Assembly (NCBI RefSeq): GCF_910592395.1
Contig: NC_088316.1
Location: 1-64,000, forward strand
DNA from: Lineus longissimus
Lineage: Eukaryota; Nemertea; Pilidiophora; Heteronemertea; Lineidae
Direction: 5' to 3'
Length of the DNA: 64,000 nucleotides
The notes under the pieces were generated by a model. The model searched no databases, was not told the origin of the DNA, and was given only the letters and a program-made list of their open reading frames with translations. A program made the position numbers and the translations under genes. Positions within the stretch are counted from its first letter, which is position 1, and the number at the start of each line of letters is the position of its first letter. Below are positions 13,787-26,050 of the stretch, one piece after another.

Positions 13787-14421
13787 TTTCTTAAATGGGT
13801 GGACGGAGGTGTCTTTAAATAACCCCTTTAACTTGCAAGTTATCAGCTTTTGTCCAGACGTTATGTTATATATCTGCCGAGTTTAGAGCGTATATAGAGT
13901 CAGACAATCGCCCCACTGTTGTAATATAGGTATTGACTTGAAACATGTACATGTACGTTGTGATTCTTACCTCCACTTACAATGCACATCCTTGAGAGTG
14001 TCATTTCCAGCAGTTGGAGCGACGCCCTGGTCGTGGTGATGAATATCCTGTGACCTGGATGTGGTGATGCCGGCTCCGGACGAGGACTTCCACTTCTGTG
14101 TCATTTCCAGCAGTTCGAGCCGAGTGGTTCCCTTTTTCTGGTGTTACCCATCTTTTGGGAATACTGAAAAAAAGATTTGACACGTTTTTCTAAGTTTCCC
14201 CCACTGAAACCCTTTGCTGCACGTCTCCTTTCGTTGTATTTTAGCATTCCATACAACTGCAGTTTCATGGTAAGGGCTCTTCAGCCTTTGTCCCGACGTC
14301 GCTTGCTACAGTTTGCATGTTTAGAGCATTCTCATTATTTTCAAATGAAACTTTTCAAGGAGCTGATTACTCCGAGCAGATCAATCTTTGATTTTCAAGT
14401 GTCAAGTAAATAGGTTCTACT

Positions 14422-14514
14422 GCTTACCTGAAGTAACACTGCAGCATTCTCCATCGGCTGTCTGGCCGCTTACCTGAAGTAACACTGCAGCATTCTCCAT
14501 CGGCTGTCTGGCCG
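14422..14514. repeat. 46-bp tandem duplication carrying a donor-like site
   Basis: Two adjacent copies of a 46-bp unit beginning GCTTACCTGAAG. Read on the minus strand, each copy ends with TTACTTCAG followed by GTAAGC, a good splice-donor consensus, and the segment before it is open (14632-14417). This looks like an exon-intron junction duplicated in tandem, but no gene was established around it. Confidence 0.7.
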
Positions 14515-14855
14515 TTCGGGATCGATCAAAAGATAACGGCACAACCGCTTCCCTTGGCAGGATCGTGTCAGGTGGCCGGGCACGGCTGTTGTCCTGAAAG
14601 TCAAGGTCACGGCAGATATTTGAAGACGTCAAGACAATTTGTAAACAAGCTGTGCTGCATAGTATGGTATAGTGGATGCGCTTTCAAATTACGGGAAATG
14701 GCGGTCAACCAATTGAATGGCTCAGTTGATCACTCGAATATCTGGCATCCAATAAAATGGTCCTAAGGGATCAATCCAAAATGAACGGTTCTAATGGTAC
14801 CGTTTTGCTTCCCTGGGCAAGGTCATGTCAGCCTACTCCTTCAAGCACCAACAAC

Positions 14856-14953
14856 TACACAGGCAGAAATTTCTATAGAGAATCTGTAAAGCTATATAGA
14901 AATGGTAAACACAAAATCTATATAGGATCTATATATATATTTTTGCCTGTGTA
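14856..14953. repeat. 98-bp AT-rich hairpin with inverted ends
   Basis: TACACAGGCAGAAAT at the left is inverted at the right as TTTTGCCTGTGTA, around an AT-rich core containing TATATAG repeats. Probably a small foldback or MITE relic. Confidence 0.4.
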
Positions 14954-15963
14954 TGCTCACTGTGATGAGAGCTAAATTCACCTCTATCTACTCACCAAGT
15001 CTTTGTCGTGTTCAAACTGGGATCATGTTCAAACCTCTGTATAGTGGGGTCTGCGTCACGCTGGGCTCTCTGCGGTGTTCTTGGCTCTGGTTCGCACTGG
15101 TCTCCCGGATGCTCTTCCTGAAAAGAATCTTAACGATTTAAATCGCTCATAATTTTTAAAATTGGGTTCAAAAATAATGAAATGAAGTTACCATGCGGCA
15201 CACATCTTGCTCGCGTCCGAATCCATCCCCAGACGTCTGTCACGCCACGATCGTGCATCTTCAGCCCTCCTCGAGCATGCCCCATCGCACCGACCCTCTT
15301 CCTTCCATTGGGAGGTGGTCTTTCCATCGATGCTGTAAATGGAAACGGATTCAGTGGGAAAAGATCTTACAGTGGATGTATTGAATAAATCAGAAATATT
15401 AAGGTAGCAGGAAGGGGTGGGCGTTGGTGGTTTCTGAGTGTGAGGGGGTACTGTACTGTAGTGGCGTCTGCTAACTGTGCTTTGAGAGACTAGGCACGAT
15501 GCCAGTCTCTCTTTAGGCACCGTCAACAGACATGTGGTTTCAGTATTAGGTCTTTCATTGTAGCAATGCGAAAATGTAATTTTGGTTAGGTCCGTCATTT
15601 GTTATCACCAAGTATCTTCTAGAGTGTCTCAACCACTCTTGATTACAGCGGCCGTCTCAGCGCCACCACCACGCGGGGCCTAATGGTATTAGTCTGAGTA
15701 GCTTCGCGCGATCGATATGCACAATTCTGGGTAAACTAAAATGAGGAAGTATGCTCCTCGAGTCATTAGCATAATCTAATCTTAACTCCAGCTCGAGGTA
15801 ATCTTGGGCAGTGTTTCTTCGGCCCAGATACATTGTGGTGGAAAACGTCTAGTACAAAGAACGCCTGGCTTGCGCCATACTATAAAGAAGTGAAGAAGGT
15901 CTGGCTGCGCGAGACTACCGTGATAAAAATGACCATTGCAGAGACTCTTGTGAGATAGGCATA

Positions 15964-16388
15964 TGAGACAAGACCACTATTCATAGCCGGTTGGAGGGTC
16001 GAGGCCTATCAATTAGACGAGTGCATGTTTTTAAATCTCAAGTACATATTTGGAGAGGTATTGAAAAAATATTTGTTGTGGCAAGTACAGATATAAAGAA
16101 ATGATTTGATGAAAAAATTAATTTCGAATTTTGCTAATTGGGTAATAGGGGGCGTGTTTTGAGGTTTTTTTTGCCAGTTGGCTGAAAAGAGTGGAAATAT
16201 CAAAGTCTGTCTAATTTGTCGATTATCAAAAAATTTCCGTGGTCAATCACCAGTTTATTTTTCACCATTTACTTGCCCGACTGTCCGTTATAACATAATC
16301 TAAATTTCAGATTCACAACACCACGCATAATTTGATGCGTCAATTTAACTGCTAAAAGGCTTAAAAAATCAATTGTGGTCTTGTCTCA
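15964..16388. mobile_element. MITE candidate with TA target duplication
   Basis: A 14-bp terminal inverted repeat, TGAGACAAGACCAC at 15964-15977 and its complement at 16375-16388, bounds a 425-bp AT-rich segment with no coding capacity. Both ends are directly flanked by TA (15962-15963 and 16389-16390), the target-site duplication typical of Tc1/mariner elements. Size, lack of a transposase and the TA flanks fit a non-autonomous mariner-type MITE. The inverted repeat and TA flanks are seen; family assignment is inference. Confidence 0.6.
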
Positions 16389-16390
16389 TA

Positions 16391-18480
16391 TACTTTTTAC
16401 AATTAAAAAATATACTTTAAAAAAGTTCTCAAAAAACGATAAGGAATGATTATTTATTAACATTTCCTGGACTAACCTTCTAATTATCACTTACATAATA
16501 GGTTGGCGTTAGGTCGCGTGCTTTTCTTTCCTCGTGACAATATACAGCAAAATAGTTACAACCCCATAATCGCGCTATAAGTCCATAATAAGATCACGGT
16601 GACCAGTTATAAATGTTTCGCCGGCTTCGCTATTTTGCGTAACGTAATTTTATGTAACGATCTAACTGGAGTAGGATCTTGTATAATCTTTCAAATTTTT
16701 TCTGGATGTTTCAATCATCTCAGTGGAGAATCGGTCAAAGAGCTAAAATTGCGCAAACCTCAATGACTTAACAAAATGTGAATCTCACCTGTTTGTTGTA
16801 ACATCATCTACTTCAGTGCCTGATCTTCTACGACAGCCGCCGGAGAGCATAGAGGGTTAACCCATTAAGTTAAGTGCGAGCCGTCTGATTAACGGCAAAG
16901 GCGAGTCCGGAGACCGTCCCGGACTCCATCCCGCACCATGTCGTCAACTTTCTTAAGCCCTTCAACAGCGTAAGAGAGGGAAGGCCTATTTAATATAAAA
17001 ACCTCTCTTTTTCGCGTTGAAATGGCAAAATGAACGAAGACGACACGCCCTCATGCTGAACCCCCTCAGTCGTAGAACCGAACGACAGGGTCCCCTAGGG
17101 GCGCCCGACAAGAGACACAAAGCGTACCGTGCTTTGGACTCTGCCACGTCGTCGGCCGGCTGCTTGGCACACGCCTTCCATACGGAGTCCGCGGAATGGA
17201 CCTTCTGTAAATGGAATTGGAGAGTCAACATCACAACTAATGCAAAAGACACAGAAAACGCAAAAAATACAGGACATAGATCAACCAAACACACACACAC
17301 GCGCACACCCGCACCCATACTCATCCCCTCGACAACCTCCCACATCCCACGCCCCTCAAACCCTCTCCCCCAGCTAATCACACATACATATCACTCTATA
17401 CATACCCTTCACCTCGCGATAGACATCATTCATGGTCGGTTGCATTGGAGAACTTGGCTTGGGGCATCTGCAATGATAAAAGTGATAGTAACGGTAACAC
17501 GAGCTCTGGAAACTTGTTCCGAGTGAAAGGCCCAGAAGCTTAGGGTGCGATTTTTGAGGTGTTCTTGACGAATTCGAACAAAATCATAAAAGAATTCGTC
17601 ACAAAAACAAAGAATTCCTCGTCGTCATTCGGGAGTGTTGCGGAACCTCACTTAGGAGAGCCAAAACCAACCGAAACTGTCTAAACCTCACGAACAAAAG
17701 GACACGTGGAGTTCGGCCACGAAGTCTTTTCTGCAGACAAATGAAGTAAATATTTTGAATTGAAGGGGGGGGGGATAAATCTTTGGAGTAAGACGAAATT
17801 CAAAAACTGCTTGGCATACTGAAATGAAGCAGGAGTTCGCATGTGGCGAGGACTGGACAGGAATGACTCAGTGCGCAGCCGTCATTGGTTTCTTGGTTGT
17901 TGAGGAAAACGGCAAATTTCTTGGAAATCGGAATTCGGAATTGGATGTGTGCTCATTTACAGAAGTGGAGGTTGGGATATGCCAGAGTTATGCCCAAGAC
18001 CGAATCTGTCTTACCATTGCGTGGCGTGGCCTGTGCTTAGAAAATGTGGCGTGGCCTGTGCTCGTCGCGTCTGATCTTGAAGCTCCACGAGTCTTGAATA
18101 CGCAGTTTTTATTGGGAGCGTTGGTAACATCAGTTGAACGACTTACGTCATGTCATTAAATAATAGAATCGTTCTGGTGCTTTCATGCCGTGCTCGTCAT
18201 GGTCACTGCATTTGTTGTGCCAGCCTTATACGAGTGGATCATAGCATAATTTGTATATTTTGTACTGCTGATCTGGTCATAGTCAGGTTGGCACCAAGCT
18301 TTGGTAGGTTTCATGTGGTAAGGAAGCATGACATGTGGATGTTATAATACACTATCTACAGCCGATTCTGTCAACTACGGTGAACAAAAGTCAAAAGGAT
18401 GATCTTGATTTAAAAGTAATTCAGTCGTGGACATCCACTATTTCTGAAGAGGCTCGACAGATCCGAAAGGAACAATGACT
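16391..18480. other. Gene-free stretch
   Basis: AT-rich sequence up to about 16800, then mixed composition with a CA/CCC-rich patch near 17285-17380. Open frames here, such as the 169-codon frame at 17017-17526 and the 111-codon frame at 17824-18159, have simple or low-information composition and no motif. I see no supported gene. Confidence 0.45.
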
Positions 18481-18955
18481 GGGAAAGGACATCGACATTT
18501 TTTTTTCGGGGCGGGACGACTACGGTAATTAAGTCGGGGGGACAAAACGAAACAAAAAAAATTTGAAAAAAAAATCTGTTTCATTTTCATTCGTCCCCCT
18601 ACGGTGGCTGGGAAAGGACATCGAAAAAAAAAAAATCTCGGCGGGACGACTTATTATCTCGGGGGAACGAGTTAGTAAGTCGGGGGGACGAGTTAGTAAG
18701 TCGGGGGACGACTTGGTAAGTCGGGGGGACGACTTATTATCTCGGGGGGACGACTTATTAAGCCGGGGGGGACGACTTATTATGTCGGGGGGACGACTTA
18801 TTATCTCGGGGGGACGACTTATTATGTCGGGGGGACGACTTATTATCTCGGGGGGACGACTTAGTAAGTCGGGGGGGACGACTTAGTAAGTCGGGGGGAC
18901 GACTTAGTAAGTCGGGGGGACGACTTATTATCTCGGGGGGACGACTTATGAAAGC
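18481..18955. repeat. G-rich array with about 21-bp period
   Basis: A GGACGACTTATTATCTCGGGG-like unit is repeated about 14 times from roughly 18640, with G tracts of 4-7 separated by 14-17 bases. It is preceded by two copies of a GGGAAAGGACATCGA...GGCGGGACGAC segment at 18481 and 18607. Units alternate between ATTATCTC, ATTATGTC and AGTAAGTC versions. No gene. Confidence 0.85.
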
Positions 18956-18965
18956 GAGGGCGAGG

Positions 18966-19590
18966 CCTGGCTGTGACTGTCTCATTTCTCTCGCCATATC
19001 AATAACAAGGCAGTGCGGCGAAGACTGATGTGGCCTGGCTGTGACTGTCTCATCACTCTCATCATGTTGTCAACACGGTGGAGCAGCCAGGACTGATTCG
19101 GCCTGGCTGTGACTGTCTCATCTCTCTCATCATGTTGTCAACACGGTGGAGCAGCCAGGACTGATTCGGCCTGGCTGTGACTGTCTCATCTCTCTCATCA
19201 TGTTGTCAACACGGTGGAGCAGCCAGGACTGATTCGGCCTGGCTGTGACTTCCTCATCTCTCTCACCATGTTGACAACTTAATAATAATGTTGCCCTACT
19301 GCCTTTTTCATGAATCAATTTTGAGCATTATGTTTACAACGTAGTTGACAATAATTATAGTGAGAGAGATGAGACAGTCACAGCCAGGCCAAATCAGTCT
19401 TGGCTGCTCTGCCAAGTTGTCAACTAAACATGGTGAGAGAGATGAGGAAGTCGCAGCCAGGCCGAATCAGTCCTGGCTGCTCCACCGTGTTGACAACATG
19501 ATGAGAGAGATGAGACAGTCACAGCCAGGCCGAATCAGTCCTGGCTGCTCCACCGTGTTGACAACATGATGAGAGTGATGAGACAGATGT
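18966..19590. repeat. Large palindrome built of 68-bp units
   Basis: Left arm: five copies of a 68-bp unit starting CCTGGCTGTGACTGTCTCAT at 18966, 19034, 19102, 19170 and 19238. Right arm: three units of the same sequence in inverse orientation, with CCAGG at 19384, 19457 and 19525. A non-repeated spacer of about 80 bp (19283-19362) separates the arms. Each unit also holds its own small inverted pair, CCTGGCTG and CAGCCAGG. The whole block could extrude as a cruciform. Confidence 0.85.
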
Positions 19591-22537
19591 ACTGGATAAG
19601 GAGCTAGATATTTAACGTGTCTCAAAGACAATAGATTGCTCTCTTCAAAGGATGCGATGCACTGGATGTGTAGCTCCCTATTCATGTTGTCTCAAAGACA
19701 ATAGGTAGCTCTCTTCAAAGGATGAGATGTACCGGATGAGGAGCTAGCTATTCAAGGTGTATCAAAGACAGTAGGTTGCTCTCTTCAAAGGATGAGATGT
19801 ACTGGATGAGGAGCTAGCTATTCAAGATGTCTCAAAGACAGTAGGTTGCTCTCTTCAAAGGGTGGGATGTACTGGATCAGGAGCTAGCTATTCAAGATGT
19901 CTCAAAGACAGTAGGTTGCTCTCTTCAAAGGGTGAGATGTACTGGATGAGAAGCTAGCTATTTAAGGTGTATCAAAGACAGTAGGTTGCTCTCTTCAAAG
20001 GATGAGATGTACTGGATGAGGAGCTAGCTATTCAAGATGTCTCAAAGACAGTAGGTTGCTCTCTTCAAAGGGTGGGATGTACTGGATGAGGAGCTAGCTA
20101 TTCAAGATGTCTCAAAGACAGTAGGTTGCTCTCTTCAAAGGATGAGATGTACCGGATGAGGAGCTAGCTATTCAAGGTGTATCAAAGACAGTAGGTTGCT
20201 CTCTTCAAAGGGTGAGATGTACCGTATGAGGAGCTAGCTATTCAAGGTGTATCAAAGACAGTAGGTTGCTCTCTTCAAAGGGTGAGATGTACCGGATGAG
20301 GAGCTAGCTATTCAAGGTGTATCAAAGACAGTAGGTTGCTCTCTTCAAAGGATGAGATGTACTGGATGAGGAGCTAGCTATTCAAGATGTCTCAAAGACA
20401 ATAGGTTGCTCTCTTCAAAGGATGAGATGTACTGGATAAGGAGCTATCTATTCAAGATGTCTCAAAGACAATAGGTTGCTCTCTTCAAAGGATGAGATGC
20501 ACTGGATGAGGAGCTAGCTGTTCAAGATGTCTCAAAGACAGTAGGTTGCTCTCTTCAAAGGGTGGGATGTACTGGATGAGGAGCTAGCTATTCAAGATGT
20601 CTCAAAGACAATAGGTTGCTCTCTTCAAAGGATGAGATGTACTGGATGAGGAGCTAGCTATTCAAGATGTCTCAAAGACAATAGGTTGCTCTCTTCAAAG
20701 GATGAGATGTCCTGGATCAGGAGCTAGCTATTCAAGGTGTATCAAAGACAGTAGGATGTTCTCTTCAAAGGGTGAGATGTCCTGGATCAGGAGCTAGCTA
20801 TTCAAGGTGTATCAAAGACAGAAGGTTGCTCTCTTCAAAGGGTGAGATGTCCTGGATCAGGAGCTAGCTATTCAAGGTGTATCAAAGACAGTAGGTTGCT
20901 CTCTTCAAAGGGTGAGATGTCCTGGATCAGGAGCTAGCTATTCAAGGTGTATCAAAGACAGAAGGTTGCTCTCTTCAAAGGATGAGATGTACTGGATCAG
21001 GAGCTAGCTATTCAAGGTGTATCAAAGACAGAAGGTTGCTCTCTTCAAAGGATGAGATGTACTGGATCAGGAGCTAGCTATTCAAGGTGTATCAAAGACA
21101 GTAGGATGTTCTCTTCAAAGGGTGAGATGTCCTGGATCAGGAGCTAGCTATTCAAGGTGTATCAAAGACAGAAGGTTGCTCTCTTCAAAGGGTGAGATGT
21201 CCTGGATCAGGAGCTAGCTATTCAAGGTGTATCAAAGACAGAAGGTTGCTCTCTTCAAAGGGTGAGATGTCCTGGATCAGGAGCTAGCTATTCAAGGTGT
21301 ATCAAAGACAGAAGGTTGCTCTCTTCAAAGGATGAGATGTCCTGGATCAGGAGCTAGCTATTCAAGGTGTATCAAAGACAGTAGGTTGCTCTCTTCAAAG
21401 GGTGAGATGTACTGGATCAGGAGCTAGCTATTCAAGGTGTATCAAAGACAATAGATTGCTCTCTTCAAAGGGTGAGATGTACTGGATGAGGAGCTAGCTA
21501 TTCATGTTGTCACAAAGACAGAAGGTTGCTCTCTTCAAAGGATGAGATGTACTGGATAAGGAGCTAGCTATTCAAGGTGTATCAAAGACAGTAGGTTGCT
21601 CTCTTCAAAGGATGAGATGTACCGAATAAGGAGCTTGCTATTCAAGGTGTATCAAAGACAGTAGGTTGCTCTCTTCAAAGGATGAGATGTACTGGATAAG
21701 GAGCTAGCTATTCAAGGTGTATCAAAGACAGTAGGTTGCTCTCTTCAAAGGATGAGATGTACTGGATAAAGAGCTTGCTATTCAAGGTGTATCAAAGACA
21801 GTAGGTTGCTCTCTTCAAAGGATGAGATGTACTGGATGTGTAGCTCCCTATTCATGTTGTCTCAAAGACAGTAGGATGTTCTCTTCAAAGGATGAGATGT
21901 ACCGGATGAGGAGCTAGCTATTCAAGGTGTATCAAAGACAGTAGGTTGCTCTCTTCAAAGGATGAGATGTCCTGGATCAGGAGCTAGCTATTCAAGGTGT
22001 ATCAAAGACAGTAGGATGTTCTCTTCAAAGGGTGAGATGTACCGGATGAGGAGCTAGCTATTCAAGGTGTCTCAAAGACAGTAGGATGTTCTCTTCAAAG
22101 GATGAGGTGTACTGGATGAGGAGCTAGCTATTCAAGGTGTCTCAAAGACAATAGGTTGTTCTCTTCAAAGGGTGAGATGTACTGGATGAGGAGCTAGCTA
22201 TTCAAGGTGTATCAAAGACAGTAGGTTGTTCTCTTCAAAGGGTGATGTGTACTGGATAAGGAGCTAGCTATTGAAGGTGTCTCAAAGACAGTAGGTTGTT
22301 CTCTTCAAAGGGTGAGGTGTACTGGATAAGGAGGTAGCTATTGAAGGTGTCTCAAAGACAATAGGTTGTTCTCTTCAAAGGGTGAGGTGGACTGGATGAG
22401 GAGCTAGCTATTCAAGGTGTATCAAAGACAGTGGGTTGTTCTTATCAAAGGGTGAGGTGTACTGGATGAGGAGCTAGCTATTGAAGGTGTATCAAAGACA
22501 GTAGGTTGTTCTCTTCAAAGGGTGAGGTGTACTGGAT
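19577..22537. repeat. 70-bp satellite array, about 42 copies
   Basis: Tandem 70-bp unit with invariant words GAGCTAGCTATTCAAG, TCAAAGACAGTAGG and CTCTTCAAAG. Variation clusters by region: GATGTACTGGATGAG units dominate early, GATGTCCTGGATCAG from about 20700 to 21400, and GTGTACTGG with TTGTTCTCTTC near the end. It starts inside the right arm of the palindrome and ends at 22537. Open frames are short; non-coding. Confidence 0.97.
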
Positions 22538-23556
22538 TGGTGCCTTTCATGTCAAAAACGATAAAAAATGTATCTACCTTATTCGATCTCGCGACCTCCG
22601 GTTTCTTGGCGCGACGTCCAAGCCACAGGGCCAATCTGACTACTCACTTGATAAGGGATTGCGAATAAGAATCCACTCTTACGTCATGTTGATCAAAGAA
22701 GGGCGTAAGTAGGCCTATGTTGAAGGAACATGACGGCGTTGAATCTGGCGAGGAGGCTTTCGTACTGAATAGGAGAAATTCTCTGTATTTACGCTCGTTT
22801 TCATCGGATAATCCACCATGGCGATTAGGTGGATATTCTTTCTGTGAGTTTGTGTGCTTTTACAGGATCATATTTCTGCTTTTCGCGAGGTCTCAGGCTA
22901 TCTTTGCCCCTTTCCATTGTCAGCGTGCTTTATCGTACCAAGCCTAGTCATAGTGAATTGATATCTACATATTGGAAGTCTGAATATAATTCACTGTGGC
23001 CTAGTATCATAAAGGAATAAGCATGAAGATCTTACTAAGATATTACGTAATTGGAGCGTTTTCTTCAGATAACTGTAAAACAATCGGTCAAATCTTATCA
23101 GACCTTTCTCATGGAAAGGTGTCAACTTCTGATAAGAATTCGATGCATTTTTCAAGCATCTGAGGACCCATCCGTAACTCGGAGGGTCGAAGGATTCTCT
23201 AATAGTGTGTTTGTGAGGTGTGCGGGGGGGGGGGGTCATAGGCTCCAATCTCTTCAGAAAAGAAAACATTAAAATCGAGAGCAGACCGGCTTCGAGGAAT
23301 GTGTAAGTTGGGCGCTTGCTACAACCACCACCCTTTTCATTTTCAAATATCGGTGATAACCAACCGTGGCATATCTTACAGAATACGACAGGATTGGCAT
23401 ATTAAAAATTGATGGCATATTTGTAATCAAATCGGGACCTTCCGACCAATTGTCAAACAGGAAAAAAACACTTTTGGCCTACGCACTGAGGTTATTATGC
23501 ATGGTTAGAATTAGAGTCCCCTTCACCATCTCGGGCCAAATAACTACTAACAAAGG
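22538..23556. other. Gene-free stretch before the LINE remnant
   Basis: Unique sequence with a run of G at 23223-23234. The 5' part of the LINE may continue into this stretch, but I could not recognise conserved reverse-transcriptase motifs upstream of 23557. Confidence 0.4.
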
Positions 23557-24235
23557 TTCGCAGATGACATCGATCTCTTGCATGGTTCAAGAAAGGATAC
23601 ACCACTCCCAGAAGGTGGACAGAACACGCGGCAGATATGGGTTTGAAGTCAGTCGGGAGAAAAACAGAGACCATGGCTTTAGCAGGAGAACGGATCGATG
23701 TGTGCATATATAAGAGAAGTGAAAGAGTTTGTTTGCCTTGGTTCTACACAAACAGAAGATGGTACATCCCTTGAGGCAGATAAAACGAGAATCGCCAAAG
23801 CTGCAGCTTCCCTGCCTAGACCGAAGAGGACATGACGTGACTGCAACATCTCCACATCGTCAAGACTTCACCTGCTAAGATCTCTGGTAATCTCAATATT
23901 CCTGCATGTCTCAGAGTCATGGAGGACCATTACCAACTGACGAACAGTTTCCGCAGATCCCTCAGCATTCACGACACATCTAATTCCATCAAGATTAAGG
24001 TCAGCGAGCTGGTTGTTTAGCACATTGGACGCCTTGACAGCCTGCTGACTGCGGCTAAGAACAGGAAGCTAAGGTGGTTTGGTCACGTGGCAAGAGCCAA
24101 GGGCACAGGAGACGCGGTCGGCCAAAGAGGATTTGGATGGACGATGTAGAGGATGGACGGGAAAAAGGACCGGAGAGCTGATCCGCATCGCAAGGACAGA
24201 TTTTAGTAGAATGGCGCACGTAAATGGTTCTGTGA
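23557..24235 (+). mobile_element. Decayed non-LTR retrotransposon (LINE), 3' part of reverse transcriptase
   Basis: Translation gives FADDIDLLHGS, the catalytic YADD-type box of a LINE reverse transcriptase with Phe in place of Tyr. In shifted frames follow RYGFEVSREKN, then FVCLGSTQTEDGTSLE with KTRIAKAAASL, and finally NRKLRWFGHVARAKGT followed by a KRxWMDDVE/WTGKRTGELIRIA-type tail. This order (ADD box, LGS box, RKLRWFGHV, tail) is that of the C-terminal half of RTE/CR1-like LINE polymerases. Several frameshifts and in-frame stops, including TGA after RQIWV, show it is dead. The 5' endonuclease part was not found. Confidence 0.85.
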
Positions 24236-25890
24236 GTGAAGTACATAAGTCTGGCTATGTCTATGGCCAGCGAGAAATAACATTGTTTTCTCTTACCACG
24301 GCCCATTCTGATCTTAGCAATGGTTTGTGCCTTCAACGTTGTATTTGGGTCAAAAACAGCTTTGTTCTAATATTCTGACTGCTACAACTGATGTTTTCCA
24401 CTTGGCTCAATGGAGCTCATAAAGTGTTATTTGTGTTTGTTTCAGAGCGACACTGGGCTGTTGGAAACGTTGACAAACTCACAAAGAGAACCGGGAAAAA
24501 GAGGAATTCCATCATCACAACAGGCATGGATTGGTAAGCTGTTCGAACGTACTGTACCGTTGTGAAGGAAGGAGTCTCCCAGGAGAATTAGTCCTAGCCT
24601 ATTGTTCAACAACGTATGGCTTAAAACATCGAACACCTTGGGTAATCAAGAGTGTGGAATCTATTAGGACACTTTCCCCAGGGAGTCTATATTCTCATCA
24701 CACCAGTGTTAACCACATCCCACCTTCATCTTGGCCTATCATTGAAAGGGAGAGAGCTATGAACTGCACCTTACTGTTACTTGTACATGTATATTGTATT
24801 GTATTGCAGTGTGTTTGATCTCATCGCACGCCGTCTGAATGCATTTGCCATAGGGGACATGCTCCTCCCTTCCACCATGGCCACGCGGTCATCTTCTTCA
24901 TCTTTATTTCCTTCATTCAGTGGACTGAAGATGCTGGAACTAATGAGCTGGTCGTATTTTATGTTGAGGAAGATACGGGAGACCATCCCAGCACTCTTGA
25001 GAGACTGAATGCAATTCGAATGCAAACAAATCACGGTTTACCTCAGAATATTTTGATTCGGGATGACCAGCCTAGCCTATCACTCATTGCATCTGAAATG
25101 TGACGAATACAGTAACGACAAAATCTATGTCAAACCATTACCATTTAATATTTCCCCCTCAACTTACAGACTTTGACCAACGTCATCACGAGAGAAATTG
25201 CTCGAGTACTTATTGAATTTTTCGTTAGGTGCTTGTACTGTTCTCATGACAATATTCACCAATAAAATGAGTGCATCACCGCGCAAGTCCAATGAGACGG
25301 GAAATTAAGGTGACACTATGTTGCCGTCTCGCGCTTTGACGCCGTCTGGCTCCAGTGCAGGCGCAAGGATCTCCCAGACAGCAGCTGCAGCGTAGGTAAG
25401 CCATAAGAGGGCCATAGCGAACGACTCGGCAATGTGGACGATGAGATGCTCGGGACTCCGACTTGCCTGTCTTATATGCTCAGATATATACTAATTCTCT
25501 TGCTGGCTGGAAAGCGCTGACACTCCTCTTGTTGCGCTTGTCGAGGAGAGGGCAAGTAGTAATCACCTTAATAATGCAGCACAGTTTATGTAATCGTTAT
25601 ACAATACCACCACCCCGATACCCCAACCTTGTAAAGTGAGTTAGGCCCTGAATATCCCAAACCAACGGAGTATTAGATTACAAATCCATGCTGTCAGCCC
25701 ATACTTGTACATTAAGACACAAAAAATCCCTAAGTACATTTTACATATCGACCAGAATAGGGTTTCTACAAGATTTTACCATTCCTATAACTCGAACCAA
25801 CCCCACTGTCATCAGAAACAACCGTTATTCCGAATATTTTGACCCAAAAATAGTTTTTAGGTATAACCTTGTCCCCGTTATTTTTACATG
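24236..25890. other. Intergenic, no gene seen
   Basis: Unique sequence between the LINE relic and the 3' end of the ACE-like gene. Only short frames without motifs were seen on either strand. Confidence 0.45.
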
Positions 25891-25891
25891 A

Positions 25892-25897
25892 TTTATT
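25892..25897 (-). other. Polyadenylation signal of the ACE-like gene
   Basis: The minus strand reads AATAAA here, about 155 bases past the ACE stop codon, in the context CCATAAAATAAATCATG. It is the first canonical signal after the stop. Confidence 0.5.
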
Positions 25898-26050
25898 TTA
25901 TGGTTCTGTATTGAATCATTCGTTCCAAATAGGTAGTCTTTGATTTCCTGCACACAGAGGCAACACTTTCACACATCCCCTAAATGGATAGTCACATTCC
26001 TAGCACTGAAAGCAATTATCGTAAAATACCGGGCATAAAATCCTCTAATC

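Noticed and set aside
17017-17526. 169-codon open frame
   Set aside because: Composition follows a CA/CCC-rich low-complexity patch and the opposite strand is equally open; no motif.
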